The notes: generated from the sequence alone by a model not told the origin. A DNA stretch of 64,000 bases from Flavobacteriales bacterium (GCA_947488235.1 CANLAQ010000007.1:1-64000), one strand, 5' to 3'; shown: positions 9,021-18,579, counted from the stretch's first letter. Program-made: numbers and translations.

Positions 9021-9693
9021 TTATCGTTTTATAATTTTTGTTGTGCTCATTTTCCCTTTGTTATTTATAGAGAGATAATACATTCCTGCGGTACTTTCAG
9101 CTCCATTTTGATTGTTCCCTTTCCAGAAAATAGTGGTAGGATTAATCGCATCTGCTTGTGAAAGGGTGTTCACAAGAGTCCCTTTTAAATCGTAGACCAA
9201 GACCTTAATTTCTGGATCAAATCCACCTTCAAACACTATATTCAATCCGTTTTCCCCCATCGGATTGGGATATGTTTTAATAGCACTGCTGTTACCATAT
9301 TCTTCTAAACTTACATTCATTAAGCTAGCCAAATCATAATTTTCATCTCCAGGAAGATAGTTCATGTAATGAAAATAGATAATGAACATTTCATCTGTAG
9401 TATTGTAGCCCATAGAGACCGTTTGGGGTGGTGTGTTTGGATTATGAATGTTTTGATCTGTATTGTCATAAACACCCTTTCCTTTAATGGTGTATCCGGT
9501 AGGTAAATGTTTCAAATGATCAAAGAAATAGAAGTCTTGCCAATGAAAATCCCAATGCGGAATATTAATAAATTTGATGATGACATTGTGTACATTTATT
9601 ATAAAATAATTGTGCTACTTCACCACTCCAAGTTTGTGCATTTACGCAATACGCTAAAGCGCTAAATGCAAGTAAAGAAAAATATTTAATCAT
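9021..9693 (-). pseudogene. Internally deleted cytochrome c / copper-monooxygenase-like T9SS protein
   Basis: Two pieces of one former gene are joined with a frame break. The 5' piece starts at the ATG at 9693: it gives a signal peptide (MIKYFSLLAFSALAYCVNAQ), then WSGEVAQLFYNKCTQCHHQ with a heme-binding CxxCH, and stops about 42 codons in. The 3' piece, in another frame from about 9585, begins IPHWDFHWQDFYFF and continues with GVYDNTDQN, NPNTPPQTV and TTDEMF, the hallmark end of the copper type II ascorbate-dependent monooxygenase-like domain. It ends in a type A T9SS tail (TYPNPMGENGLN ... TKIIKR). The cytochrome domain body and most of the monooxygenase domain are missing. An ATG at 9515 lies inside the 3' piece and is unlikely to be a true start. 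Confidence 0.75.
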
Positions 9694-9697
9694 GTTT

Positions 9698-11020
9698 TTA
9701 TTGTTTGATAATTCTCTTAGTTACTATTTCTTGATCAAAATTACGGATTAGAATTAAATAGGTTCCGTTTTTATATCCTGATAAATCAATTGATTGTGTA
9801 ATACCCTCAAAGGAACGCTCCTCTAAAGTCCTTCCCGACATATCAACTATTTGGATCTGATATTGGTTATAGACACTTAAGTTTATGGTAATATTACCCG
9901 AAGTTGGGTTGGGATAAATAAGCGTTTCAAGCTCAGTGGTTTCTTCAATACCCGCACCCAGACATACCTCATCAATCGGACTTCCATCACAGTAATTCAT
10001 AGGATATAGAATCGCCAATTGTAGTGGAGCATTTGCCAATTGAAGAGGCGTTTCAGTACAGCCCAATCGATCTACTAAAAAATCCCGCACAAAATTTTCT
10101 GTGGTATCCATATAGGCTAAAGCACTTGCGCTCGTCCCTGCATATGGAACATGTGGAGCTCCAGGAAAGGTATAAAAATTGCTTTGAACATTAATTGCGC
10201 ATGCTCTATCGTGCAACATTCTACTTCCATCTAAATACATTAAAGGAGTACCAGGATTTACGACGCCTCGATTGTATTTAACAGTTCCATCAGAGGTTCC
10301 GTGAATAGAACAAAGTGGAACATCTCCCGCTTCAAGCCAGCCGTATCGTGCAAGCGCGCCGCAAAGATTTATCACCCCTTTTACATTAGTAGAATAACCT
10401 GGGTTTCCACTTGTTCCCTCTAAACCACCTAAAGTTTGTATAGTTGTTGGGCTTAAATAACCACTAATTTCACATGGATCGTTTAAATAAGCTACATGCA
10501 ATGCCGTAATTGCTCCAGCTGAACTCCCGCCAATAAAGATTTGATTGGTGTCTATTTTATACAAATTTGCCCCAGTAGCTTGGTCCTTATAGAAAAATCT
10601 TATAGCTGCTTTTAAATCTTGTACTGCACGCACCACCGCCTTAACCGCATTAGCGGAATCAATAGGGAAAAACCCAGTTCTGTAGTTGATTGAGGCACAT
10701 GCATATCCCTTTAAGGCAAATCTTTGAGATAGATTGAGCACATCAATATCAGTTTTAGTCCCGCCTAAAAAACTACCACCGTGCACCCAAATAATTAATG
10801 GTCTACTCGTCTCTGTGTCGCCTGTAGGGGAATAAAAGTCAAGCGCTAAAGGAGTGTTAGCTCCGGTGAAAGAATTGTTTTGACCGAAATTAATATTACT
10901 AATGGTAGTAAAATTAGTAAAGACATCGCTTGCATAACGGCCATTTAAACAGGGCTGCGCTAAACAAGTTGCAAGACTAATGAAGGTGAAAAACAAATGG
11001 ATTAATGTAAATTTTTTCAT
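9698..11020 (-). CDS. Secreted carboxylesterase-like alpha/beta hydrolase with T9SS tail
   Basis: Exported esterase-type enzyme, 440 aa. The signal peptide ends near LATCLAQ (residue 22). The catalytic domain covers roughly residues 40-325: oxyanion loop HGGSF (near 80), nucleophile elbow GGSSAGA (near 165) with the serine in GxSxG, and a late histidine in FPGAPHVPYAG. Residues from about 365 form a type A T9SS C-terminal domain (LIYPNPTSGNITI ... IVTKRIIKQ), so the enzyme should act at the cell surface or outside. It follows the SGNH-like lipoprotein gene by 11 bp and is very likely in one transcript with the FadL-type porin. A role in hydrolysing an ester substrate whose products enter by FadL is inferred from this context. 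Confidence 0.85.
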   Translation of the reverse strand: MKKFTLIHLFFTFISLATCLAQPCLNGRYASDVFTNFTTISNINFGQNNSFTGANTPLALDFYSPTGDTETSRPLIIWVHGGSFLGGTKTDIDVLNLSQRFALKGYACASINYRTGFFPIDSANAVKAVVRAVQDLKAAIRFFYKDQATGANLYKIDTNQIFIGGSSAGAITALHVAYLNDPCEISGYLSPTTIQTLGGLEGTSGNPGYSTNVKGVINLCGALARYGWLEAGDVPLCSIHGTSDGTVKYNRGVVNPGTPLMYLDGSRMLHDRACAINVQSNFYTFPGAPHVPYAGTSASALAYMDTTENFVRDFLVDRLGCTETPLQLANAPLQLAILYPMNYCDGSPIDEVCLGAGIEETTELETLIYPNPTSGNITINLSVYNQYQIQIVDMSGRTLEERSFEGITQSIDLSGYKNGTYLILIRNFDQEIVTKRIIKQ

Positions 11021-11031
11021 AGTTATAAGTT

Positions 11032-12405
11032 TTAAGGAAAATAGATAGATGGATAATTCAGCGCATTAATTTGTGGAATGGTAGCTTTATATTTTTTATT
11101 TATAGCTCTTATAAAAACATTCGCCAGTAAAGCATTTCCTTTTGGATTTAAATGAATCCCATCAAGTGAATAAGCCCCACCAGAAACAAATTTCGCCGAC
11201 ATAGAAACACCGTTGTAAACGAAACCATCGTTTAATCCGGAGTAAAAATCGGGAGTTTCGGCAATTGCCAATCCATAAAAATTCGAATATTGTCGTATGA
11301 CTTGATTGTAAGCTAAGATTTGATTTCTTATCTCTTGAAGTTCTGCTAAAGTTAAAACAAACTCATCTCTTAAAGGATAAACACTACCATATTGATGACA
11401 CTTAACGGAATCAAGGGGAACACTTAATAAGATTAATTCTCCTTCTACCATTGGACGCACACCAAAAGCACCAGCGTTGGGATCCTCTATCATGAAGGCA
11501 TTTGATCCAATAGTAAAACTAAACCCTAGAGGGCCATAAATTTGATTTAAAGATTCAGCGTTGGTTGCATCTAAATTCAATCCATTATAAGGAATCGTTG
11601 TAAAGTAAGGCATTTGGGTGATGTCTGGGATCGTCCCTACCACTGCTTTTACATTTTGGTTATACAGCTGCTCACACAATTGGATTAAGGATTCTTCAAA
11701 TCCAAGGCCAGGAAAACCAGCAAGTGGAGACATCGGATTTTGTGTTGCACCACTTCTCGCATACGGCAACACATCCTCTATTCCCAAATAAATGCTACAA
11801 AATGTGGGATAACCTCCATCAAAAATGTTCTCTTGAACGGATGAATACGCACCTGAACCGGGGAGGTTAAATTGATCCTTTGACATTCTCGCGAAAAATG
11901 CATTGTGTTGAGGAAGATTAATGTTACCAAAAGCCGTTGAAACCATATCAATCATTCGCAAGCCTGGCACCCCAAAATTGGTAAATTTATTTTGGGAAGA
12001 ATATACCGAAGTTGTCAAGGAAGATCCCTCCCCTTGTTGCGCAAAACGCAGGGGAGAAAGTCCAATTGCACCAAGACAATCTGTTTTATATCCTAAAATG
12101 AGCCTTGATAATAAATTCGCGTTTGTGCCAACATTTGCGTTTCCCATTAAAGGCATATAAATTTCACCAGCGCCAACTAATTTTAGTTGTGTTTGAAGCA
12201 AAGCCCCCAAAGAATTGATTTGCCCATCATGATATAAGGCATCATCCATATATCCTGCAGTAGTTCCATCACCAATCGCTACAAAGTGTTGCGCATTAAT
12301 TTCTCCAGCAGAAATGACACTTGAAGCATCAATTTTAGGTTTGCAACTGCTAAAAATAATTCCAATACTTAGCAGTGAAATAAGGGGAAATATATTTTTT
12401 ACCAT
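11032..12405 (-). CDS. SGNH/GDSL-hydrolase-like lipoprotein lacking the block I serine
   Basis: Predicted lipoprotein of 457 aa when started at 12405, which places a lipobox (IIFSSC) after a short hydrophobic signal; a start at 12435 would add ten residues. The fold matches the SGNH hydrolase lipoproteins usually found next to FadL porins. Block I reads FVAIGDGTTAGYMD, where GDSxTAGY is expected, so the nucleophile serine is glycine. Block V, YSLDGIHLNPKGNALLANVF, keeps the Asp-x-x-His pair. Either it is a non-catalytic binding lipoprotein or the neighbouring threonine took over, and neither can be settled here. Its start overlaps the end of the FadL gene by 7 nt, so the two are coupled. Confidence 0.8.
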   Translation of the reverse strand: MVKNIFPLISLLSIGIIFSSCKPKIDASSVISAGEINAQHFVAIGDGTTAGYMDDALYHDGQINSLGALLQTQLKLVGAGEIYMPLMGNANVGTNANLLSRLILGYKTDCLGAIGLSPLRFAQQGEGSSLTTSVYSSQNKFTNFGVPGLRMIDMVSTAFGNINLPQHNAFFARMSKDQFNLPGSGAYSSVQENIFDGGYPTFCSIYLGIEDVLPYARSGATQNPMSPLAGFPGLGFEESLIQLCEQLYNQNVKAVVGTIPDITQMPYFTTIPYNGLNLDATNAESLNQIYGPLGFSFTIGSNAFMIEDPNAGAFGVRPMVEGELILLSVPLDSVKCHQYGSVYPLRDEFVLTLAELQEIRNQILAYNQVIRQYSNFYGLAIAETPDFYSGLNDGFVYNGVSMSAKFVSGGAYSLDGIHLNPKGNALLANVFIRAINKKYKATIPQINALNYPSIYFP

Positions 12406-13688
12406 CTGTAATAAAATGAAATTCCTGGACACCAAGCAATGGTAGTATATGTACCGCTTATTTGGGTTTCAATATTAGTATCTGCTCTTTTTATTTTTGT
12501 GTAATATAAGCTTAAATCTATTCCTGTTTTTAGATTGAAATTATAACCAAGACCTATTGTTCCATAAGCCCTATTTGCATCTGGGGTTTCTGGTGTAACA
12601 TATCCATTCTGAACAGGCGAAATTCCAAATCCACCCCCGCAACGCACTAATAATTCATGGAGTGGAATTTTAGTTACTACCGCATCCTCAGTCATAATCT
12701 CGTTCGAGGCACTTTTAGAATAACATCTCAGCGCGACCCATTCCATTCCTCCCCTAAAAGCAAAAGTATTTTTATAACAACGGGCTGATTTTGTGTCTGA
12801 TAAAGAGCTTGTGTTTTGCTTGTAATCAAAGGATAAGGTATCGTATACTTTCCAACCCACAGCATTAACATCCACAACAAATGTTAGTGACCTATTCAAT
12901 TTTAAGGCTGCCCCAAGCGTCAACACACTCGGTAATGGCAAGGAGGAAGTAAAGTTTCCATTAGGAAAATTAGCACTTAGGGAATTTGGAACACTAAAAG
13001 TTACTTCACCGTCATTTACTTTCATGTTTATTTTAGAGCGATAATCTATGCCTATATTTAATTTCTTATTTGCATTAAGGTGAATACCGAAATTATAACC
13101 TATTCCTATGGCTTTTCCGGCTAATTCAGCATGCGAATAGACTCCATTGGCATCTTGAATTGGGAGGTCTTTTTGTAAATTTACGCTTCCCTTGCTGATT
13201 ACAAATCCACCACCTATTCCGATATTATCTGAAATTCTATAGGCAAAGGTTGGCTGAATGAAAATAGCCTTAAGGGATAATCTGGTCAATGCAAAACGAC
13301 CAATCCAGCCGTCTTCGTATTGAATCGTGCTTCCAAAGGGCGTGTTAATAGCAATCCCAAATTTAAGTTTTGCAGAGGACTTTGCTTGAAACATTCCATA
13401 GACTGAAAAAGGAGTTCCAATGGGTGAATTGGTTCTGTAGGCACCATTACTTGCAGAGTCAATAAAGAGCACATTGGCAAAAACAGGTGTTCCACCAACA
13501 ATAACACTGTTTTCATTTAAAAAAACGGCAGATCCAGGATTATAAAATAAACTTGAGGCATCTCTAGGCAAGGCAGTCCCTGCACAACCCATTCCTTGTT
13601 GCTTCTGACCTTGAAAGTTCACTTGAAAACCTTGAGCAATTAAGTTATGAGCGAGAAACAGAAAAAAAAGTTGAAATAAAACCCGCAT
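12399..13688 (-). CDS. OmpP1/FadL/TodX family outer-membrane transporter
   Basis: Outer-membrane beta-barrel of 429 aa that lets hydrophobic compounds such as fatty acids pass. The signal peptide ends at about residue 18 (LIAQGF). The N-terminal plug segment has the family signature GQKQQGMGCAGTALPRDASSLFYNPG (split here: GMGCAGTA at residues 32-39, then SSLFYNPGS). Alternating strands follow to a C-terminal aromatic residue (YYRW), typical of barrels. It is first in a minus-strand operon with the SGNH-like lipoprotein and the secreted esterase. Substrate not determinable from sequence. Confidence 0.9.
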   Translation of the reverse strand: MRVLFQLFFLFLAHNLIAQGFQVNFQGQKQQGMGCAGTALPRDASSLFYNPGSAVFLNENSVIVGGTPVFANVLFIDSASNGAYRTNSPIGTPFSVYGMFQAKSSAKLKFGIAINTPFGSTIQYEDGWIGRFALTRLSLKAIFIQPTFAYRISDNIGIGGGFVISKGSVNLQKDLPIQDANGVYSHAELAGKAIGIGYNFGIHLNANKKLNIGIDYRSKINMKVNDGEVTFSVPNSLSANFPNGNFTSSLPLPSVLTLGAALKLNRSLTFVVDVNAVGWKVYDTLSFDYKQNTSSLSDTKSARCYKNTFAFRGGMEWVALRCYSKSASNEIMTEDAVVTKIPLHELLVRCGGGFGISPVQNGYVTPETPDANRAYGTIGLGYNFNLKTGIDLSLYYTKIKRADTNIETQISGTYTTIAWCPGISFYYRW

Positions 13689-13889
13689 TTTTTACTTTTA
13701 TATCCTCTAAAATAAGCAATTTCTTTTAAAGAATTTGTTTTTTTACTCCTTGATTTCATTAGATCTTATTTCACTTTTATAAAGGGCACAAAATTTAATC
13801 TAATAAATTAAAATATTGCGTAACCCTTTCGCACAAAGCAGCGTTAATAAGTGCTGCGACTTTACGATAAAAAGTCCTCACTTCAAGTG

Positions 13890-13897
13890 TAATTTTG
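13890..13897 (+). promoter_or_regulatory. Putative -7 box abutting the AsmA-like gene
   Basis: TAATTTTG matches TAnnTTTG and ends five bases before the ATG at 13903, which supports that start and suggests a leaderless transcript. No clear -33 element. Confidence 0.45.
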
Positions 13898-13902
13898 GTG
13901 GA

Positions 13903-16578
13903 ATGAAGAAAATGCGGATTTGGAAAATATTAAAATGGGTATTAGGGATAGTACTGGGCTTAATATTGTCTGTCTATATTTTACTATATTTTTTTAAAAA
14001 TGAAATTTGTGATGCGGTTATTGCTGAGGTAAATAAAGAACTACAAGTTCCTATTAATTATTCTTCTGTTGATTTGGCTTTCTGGGGCTCCTTTCCTCAC
14101 CTCTCCATTGATTTAAATAATGTCTACATAAAAGACGCCTTTCCAAATAAAAAACCTGCAGATACATTATTGTATTCCGAAAGAATTAGAATGGAATTTA
14201 ATCCAATTGATTTATGGAATAAAAAATATGAAATTCAAGTATTAGATATTTCAAAAGGCACTCTTATGATTAAAATTGACAAGAATGGTGATGGGAATTA
14301 TAATATTATGAAACCCTCTAATGAGGATCCCTCCACACCATTCAACTTACAACTTAAAAAAATTGCAGTCAATGATTTGCGTTTAAGTTATCACAATAAA
14401 AGCACCGCGCAATACTATAAAACAAGGATGACAGCCGCCACATTATCAGGCGACTTTTCCTCAGATAAATATACGGTTCGTGCTGATGGTGATTTATTTG
14501 TAGTGAAAGCAAAGAGTGGGAAAATAGCCTTATTGTCTAACAAAAATTTAAAATTTGGGCTGAATGTTCTTGTCGATGACCGTCTTGGCACTGTCCGACT
14601 TCCCAAAGCAAAAATTGATATGGAAGGCTTACCATTTTTAATAGATGGTTTGGTAACAAACGACAGTTTAAATTTCAGTATAAAATCTAAAGATATTTTA
14701 TTAAAAGATCTTGTAAATAAGTTATCATTAGACGCTTCAGAGGACATTGATAAATTTCAAGGGGATGGTGAGATTTATTTCAATTTGGGAATACATGGAG
14801 CTCTTGCGCCAACCGCACCTACTATCATGGCTTGTGATTTTGGAATAGTCAATGGGTCTTTAACGGAGCCCTCTCGACATTTAAAAGTAAGCGACATCAA
14901 TTTGAAAGGAAACTATAACAATGAAGGAGGCGCCGATAAGGAATTCCTAAGTTTAGAAAAAATAACTTTTAGAACTGCCGGAGGTCCCTTCACTGCCAAT
15001 TTATTAATCAAATCATTTTTAAATCCTCAAATTGATGGAAGAGCAGCTGGGAACATAGATTTATCTATTGCTCATGCGATTTTTAGATTTCCATATGTTA
15101 AGCGTTTGGTAGGAAAAGTCAAACTTAAAGCAGATTTTTCTATGCGAACAGACCCTAAGCAAGGCGATTTAGTTTTTAATACATGCGATGGCGCGGTGCA
15201 AATGCGCAATGTTTGGTGTAAATTAAAAGAAGATAAACGCACCTTTGAAAACATCAATGGGGATATTTATCTTAGAGGTAGTGAGGCTGGAATTGAGGGC
15301 GCTAGTTTGAAAGTGGGTAAAACGGATTTACTGATTGACGGGGTCTTTAAAAACATTTATGCATACATGAATGGCAAAGGCGCGCTTACCACTCAAATTA
15401 GTATTGATAGTGACTTCATTCGTGTAGAAGATTTAGGCACGACCACCAAAGCTGAGAAATTAGAAGAAAGTCGTGTGTTTGCTCTTCCGGATGATATTAA
15501 TGGAGAAGTAAATTTAACCGTGGGCTCTTTGAAATATGACAAACATCGTTTTAATCATATTTTGGGGACCATGAAAATTCAAAATAGAAGACTTCATTTC
15601 CCTCAAATTAGTTTGGTTAATGCTGATGCTTTAATCAGCGGGGCATTAATAATAGAAGAAAGGACTCCTGAAATTTTTAGTATTACGGCACAAGTTGCTA
15701 GTAAAAACCTACAATTCAAACCCTTATTTAAAGAATGGGATAATTTTGAGCAATCCGTAATTACCGATCAAAACATTTCAGGTAAAGCAGAGGCAAACCT
15801 AGCTTTTTACGCACCTTTTGATTTGAGGTCAGGAATTATTATGAAATCAATTGATTCAAGATTAGATTTAAAAGTATACAATGGTCACCTTAAAAATGTG
15901 GATTCTTTTGATGCAATTATTGAAAGTATGCGCACCAATACAGGTAAATTATTAATCGGCAAGAAAAATATTGATCAATTAGAGAAAAAATTAAAAGACA
16001 TTTCATTTGAAACATTAGAGAATTGCATCATTATTCGAAATGGAGGACTTGAAATTCCAAAGATGCAAATCGCGTCTTCCGCCTTAGATATAGATCTTGC
16101 TGGAACACATGATTTTGATAATAATATAGATTATAGATTTGGTTTTAGATTCAGGGACTTATTAATTCAGGAAAGAGATGCTGCATTTGGTGAAGTAGTT
16201 GATGATGAGACAGGCCTAAGAATTTTTATGAGAATGTATGGCACACTTGATAAACCAATTATTGAATGGGATAAAACCGCTAAGAAAGAACAGGGGAAAC
16301 AAAATAGAGAACAAGCGGTATCTGACTCAAAAGGGATATTAAAAGCAGAGTTTGGTTTGTTTAAAGGCGATACAACCGTGAAGAATTATGTGCCGAAAGA
16401 AGTGCCGAAAGAATCATTAAAAATAAAATTTGGTCCTGCAACGCAAGAAGAATTTGAAGAAGAGAAAAAACAAAAGAAGGATTCAAAATTGAAAAAAACC
16501 TTAAAAAATTGGAAAGAGGAACAAGAGAAAAATGGAGGTGATCAATTTGCTGTTGGTAAAGGTAAGGGTCTTGATTAA
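13903..16578 (+). CDS. AsmA-like / AsmA-family inner-membrane anchored protein
   Basis: Large 891-aa periplasmic protein held by one N-terminal transmembrane helix (WVLGIVLGLILSVYILLYFF, residues about 11-30). The domain right after it, NKELQVPINYSSVDLAFWGSFPHLSI, is the AsmA N-terminal pattern. The remainder is long beta-rich repeats of the bridge-like lipid transfer type. The C-terminal 100 residues are lysine- and glutamate-rich. AsmA-like proteins affect outer-membrane assembly or phospholipid transport to the outer membrane. I chose the ATG at 13903 over an in-frame TTG at 13816 because the extra 29 residues are cysteine-containing and unlike a signal sequence, and a promoter box overlaps that stretch. 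recO follows 35 bp downstream. Confidence 0.85.
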   Translation: MKKMRIWKILKWVLGIVLGLILSVYILLYFFKNEICDAVIAEVNKELQVPINYSSVDLAFWGSFPHLSIDLNNVYIKDAFPNKKPADTLLYSERIRMEFNPIDLWNKKYEIQVLDISKGTLMIKIDKNGDGNYNIMKPSNEDPSTPFNLQLKKIAVNDLRLSYHNKSTAQYYKTRMTAATLSGDFSSDKYTVRADGDLFVVKAKSGKIALLSNKNLKFGLNVLVDDRLGTVRLPKAKIDMEGLPFLIDGLVTNDSLNFSIKSKDILLKDLVNKLSLDASEDIDKFQGDGEIYFNLGIHGALAPTAPTIMACDFGIVNGSLTEPSRHLKVSDINLKGNYNNEGGADKEFLSLEKITFRTAGGPFTANLLIKSFLNPQIDGRAAGNIDLSIAHAIFRFPYVKRLVGKVKLKADFSMRTDPKQGDLVFNTCDGAVQMRNVWCKLKEDKRTFENINGDIYLRGSEAGIEGASLKVGKTDLLIDGVFKNIYAYMNGKGALTTQISIDSDFIRVEDLGTTTKAEKLEESRVFALPDDINGEVNLTVGSLKYDKHRFNHILGTMKIQNRRLHFPQISLVNADALISGALIIEERTPEIFSITAQVASKNLQFKPLFKEWDNFEQSVITDQNISGKAEANLAFYAPFDLRSGIIMKSIDSRLDLKVYNGHLKNVDSFDAIIESMRTNTGKLLIGKKNIDQLEKKLKDISFETLENCIIIRNGGLEIPKMQIASSALDIDLAGTHDFDNNIDYRFGFRFRDLLIQERDAAFGEVVDDETGLRIFMRMYGTLDKPIIEWDKTAKKEQGKQNREQAVSDSKGILKAEFGLFKGDTTVKNYVPKEVPKESLKIKFGPATQEEFEEEKKQKKDSKLKKTLKNWKEEQEKNGGDQFAVGKGKGLD

Positions 16579-16613
16579 TATTCTTTCGGTAAAAATTCAG
16601 GATTAATTTTCAT

Positions 16614-17297
16614 ATGAAAACAAGTGATAAAGGCTTTCTGTTGCATCGAATAAGTTATTCAGAAAGTAGCCTCATCCTCGTTTTTTATACCCAAAAAAAT
16701 GGCTTAGCAAAATATATTTATAAGGGGGGGAAGAAAAAGAAAATTGCAATGCATCCCTTAGGATTATATGAGATTGCTGCTTTTAAAAGACCTGAAAGTG
16801 ATTTGGGTATCATAAGTTCTTTACAATGGGAAACCCCCAGCTTAAAGCTATTAGACAAGCCATTAAAAGTTCTTATCTGCTTTTTTTTGAGTGATGTTTT
16901 GCGCCAGACACTGAAAGAAGAACAAGCAGATACTGGTTTATTTAATTTTCTTGAAAACGCGATGCAAAACTTAAATACTTCGCAAGATGACAAAGCATTT
17001 CCTGTTCAATTTTTAATTGAATTTATACAGATTTTGGGTTTTGAACCCCAAACAATGGAGGATCCGAAATTTTTTGACTTAAGTAATGCTGCCTTTTTAA
17101 CAGAATCAAGCGGACTGCCCAATGAAATTAATGGTCCAATCGTTACTTTTCTTAATGATATGTTTCTAATGGAAGCCTCTGATTTAGAATTATATAAGGA
17201 AGCATTGCCTATTATCTTAAAATATATGAAACTTCATTTACCCTCCTTTGACAATGAAAAATCATTGGGAATTATAAAAGATATTCTTTACACCTAA
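16614..17297 (+). CDS. recO: DNA repair protein RecO
   Basis: Recombination mediator that helps load RecA onto SSB-coated gaps in the RecFOR pathway. The N-terminal OB-fold is seen in GFLLHRISYSESSLILVFYT and the K-rich YIYKGGKKKK loop; the rest is the helical RecO_C region. Length 227 aa fits Bacteroidota RecO. No cysteine zinc finger is visible, which is common in this phylum. Probably transcribed with the AsmA-like gene. Confidence 0.9.
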   Translation: MKTSDKGFLLHRISYSESSLILVFYTQKNGLAKYIYKGGKKKKIAMHPLGLYEIAAFKRPESDLGIISSLQWETPSLKLLDKPLKVLICFFLSDVLRQTLKEEQADTGLFNFLENAMQNLNTSQDDKAFPVQFLIEFIQILGFEPQTMEDPKFFDLSNAAFLTESSGLPNEINGPIVTFLNDMFLMEASDLELYKEALPIILKYMKLHLPSFDNEKSLGIIKDILYT

Positions 17298-17463
17298 TTA
17301 AAAAATTAGTTCCTCTTTCTGTAACTAATCCAACTCATTGTCAGTAAACATTTTTTGATAATTCTTTTTAGAATTAGTCTACAAGTTGAACATAATAGAC
17401 CCTTAATCGTTTTGTTATTGTCAATAGGACACTTTTTAGTAATTTTGCACTTAAAATATTAAT
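17298..17463. other. Intergenic region recO-desaturase
   Basis: Holds a weak 7-bp inverted repeat (ATTAGTT/AACTAAT, 17305-17329) with an 11-nt loop just after recO and no T run, then the desaturase promoter. No coding potential seen. Confidence 0.4.
17419..17448 (+). promoter_or_regulatory. Promoter of the fatty acid desaturase gene
   Basis: TTG at 17419-17421, a 19-bp spacer and TAATTTTG at 17441-17448 fit the Bacteroidota TTG/TAnnTTTG promoter. The start codon follows 15 bp later, so the 5' leader is very short. Confidence 0.7.
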
Positions 17464-18573
17464 ATGTCATACAAGAACATCACTTTTGAAAAAGGACACA
17501 ATGAAGAATTTTACAAGGTATTGCGTCAAAGAGTAAATCAATATTTCAAAACCAAAAACATCTCTCGGAACGCTAATTTTAGCATGGTAATTAAGTCAAT
17601 TTTTATGTTGACGCTTTACATTACTCCCTTAGTTCTTTTATTAACTTGTGAATTAAATGTATGGCAAACACTAGGCTTGTGGTTGGTCATGGGTTTTGGA
17701 ATGGCGGGAATAGGCTTATCCATCATGCATGATGCGAATCATGGTGCCTACTCAAAAAATGAAAAAATCAATGGCATTATTGGAAAAGTGATGATTATTA
17801 TTGGTGGAAATCATACGAATTGGAAAATTCAACACAATGTACTTCATCATACATACACTAATATAACAGGCTTAGATGAAGATATTAATCCTCCTGCAAC
17901 TTTCTTAAGATTTTCGCCTAATACACCAAGAATTCCAATACATCGTTTTCAATATTTATATGCTTGGTTTTTTTATGGTTTAATGACTTTAGTTTGGTTC
18001 GTGAATAAAGATTATTCTCAAGCAAGTCGCTATAAAAAAATGGGCTTGATAGAAACTCAAGGCATTACTTATGCGCAACACATGGCTTTTATTATAGTTA
18101 GTAAAGTCATCTTTGCTTTTATTTTCTTAGTGCTTCCATTTTGGTTGGCTTCAACTCCATGGTACATCACAATCATTGGATTTCTAATAATGGAATTTGT
18201 TTCTGGATTAACACTTGGCGCTATTTTTCAGCCAGCTCATGTCGTTCCTACTTCCAATTATCCAATGCCAGATGATTCTGGAAATGTTCACGCAGATTGG
18301 GCAGTAAGTCAGTTGTATAACACGGCCAATTTTGCCCCAAAAGCTCCATTGTTTTCATGGTATGTGGGAGGTTTGAATTATCAAGTTGAACATCATTTAT
18401 TTCCAAATATTTGTCATGTTCACTACAAAAAACTATCAAAAATTGTAAGTGAAACCGCGCATGAGTTTAAATTACCCTACAACTCTAATAAAACATTTTT
18501 ATCTGCTCTAGTAGAGCATACAAAAATGCTTAAGCAATTAGGAAGGTATGATAATGCTCCTGCAATTCACTAA
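17464..18573 (+). CDS. Membrane fatty acid desaturase (acyl-CoA/acyl-lipid type)
   Basis: Di-iron membrane desaturase of 369 aa that introduces a double bond into fatty acyl chains. The three histidine boxes are present: HDANHG near residue 89, HNVLHH near 124 and QVEHHLFP near 306. The third box begins with glutamine, as in front-end (delta-5/6-like) desaturases, but no fused cytochrome b5 domain is present. Four to six transmembrane segments lie between the boxes, for example around residues 45-85 and 215-260. It has its own promoter. The YjbR and S4 genes follow closely. Regiospecificity cannot be read from the sequence. Confidence 0.9.
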   Translation: MSYKNITFEKGHNEEFYKVLRQRVNQYFKTKNISRNANFSMVIKSIFMLTLYITPLVLLLTCELNVWQTLGLWLVMGFGMAGIGLSIMHDANHGAYSKNEKINGIIGKVMIIIGGNHTNWKIQHNVLHHTYTNITGLDEDINPPATFLRFSPNTPRIPIHRFQYLYAWFFYGLMTLVWFVNKDYSQASRYKKMGLIETQGITYAQHMAFIIVSKVIFAFIFLVLPFWLASTPWYITIIGFLIMEFVSGLTLGAIFQPAHVVPTSNYPMPDDSGNVHADWAVSQLYNTANFAPKAPLFSWYVGGLNYQVEHHLFPNICHVHYKKLSKIVSETAHEFKLPYNSNKTFLSALVEHTKMLKQLGRYDNAPAIH

Positions 18574-18579
18574 ATAATT

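Noticed and set aside
9021-9515. Intact 164-aa protein starting at 9515
   Set aside because: The ATG is internal; homology to the monooxygenase-like domain continues upstream without a start, so the protein is the tail of a broken gene.
13816-13902. TTG start for the AsmA-like protein
   Set aside because: It would place 29 residues, with cysteines, before a normal signal-anchor; a promoter box lies inside that stretch.
17305-17329. Terminator after recO
   Set aside because: Seven base pairs with an 11-nt loop and no T run; too weak to call.
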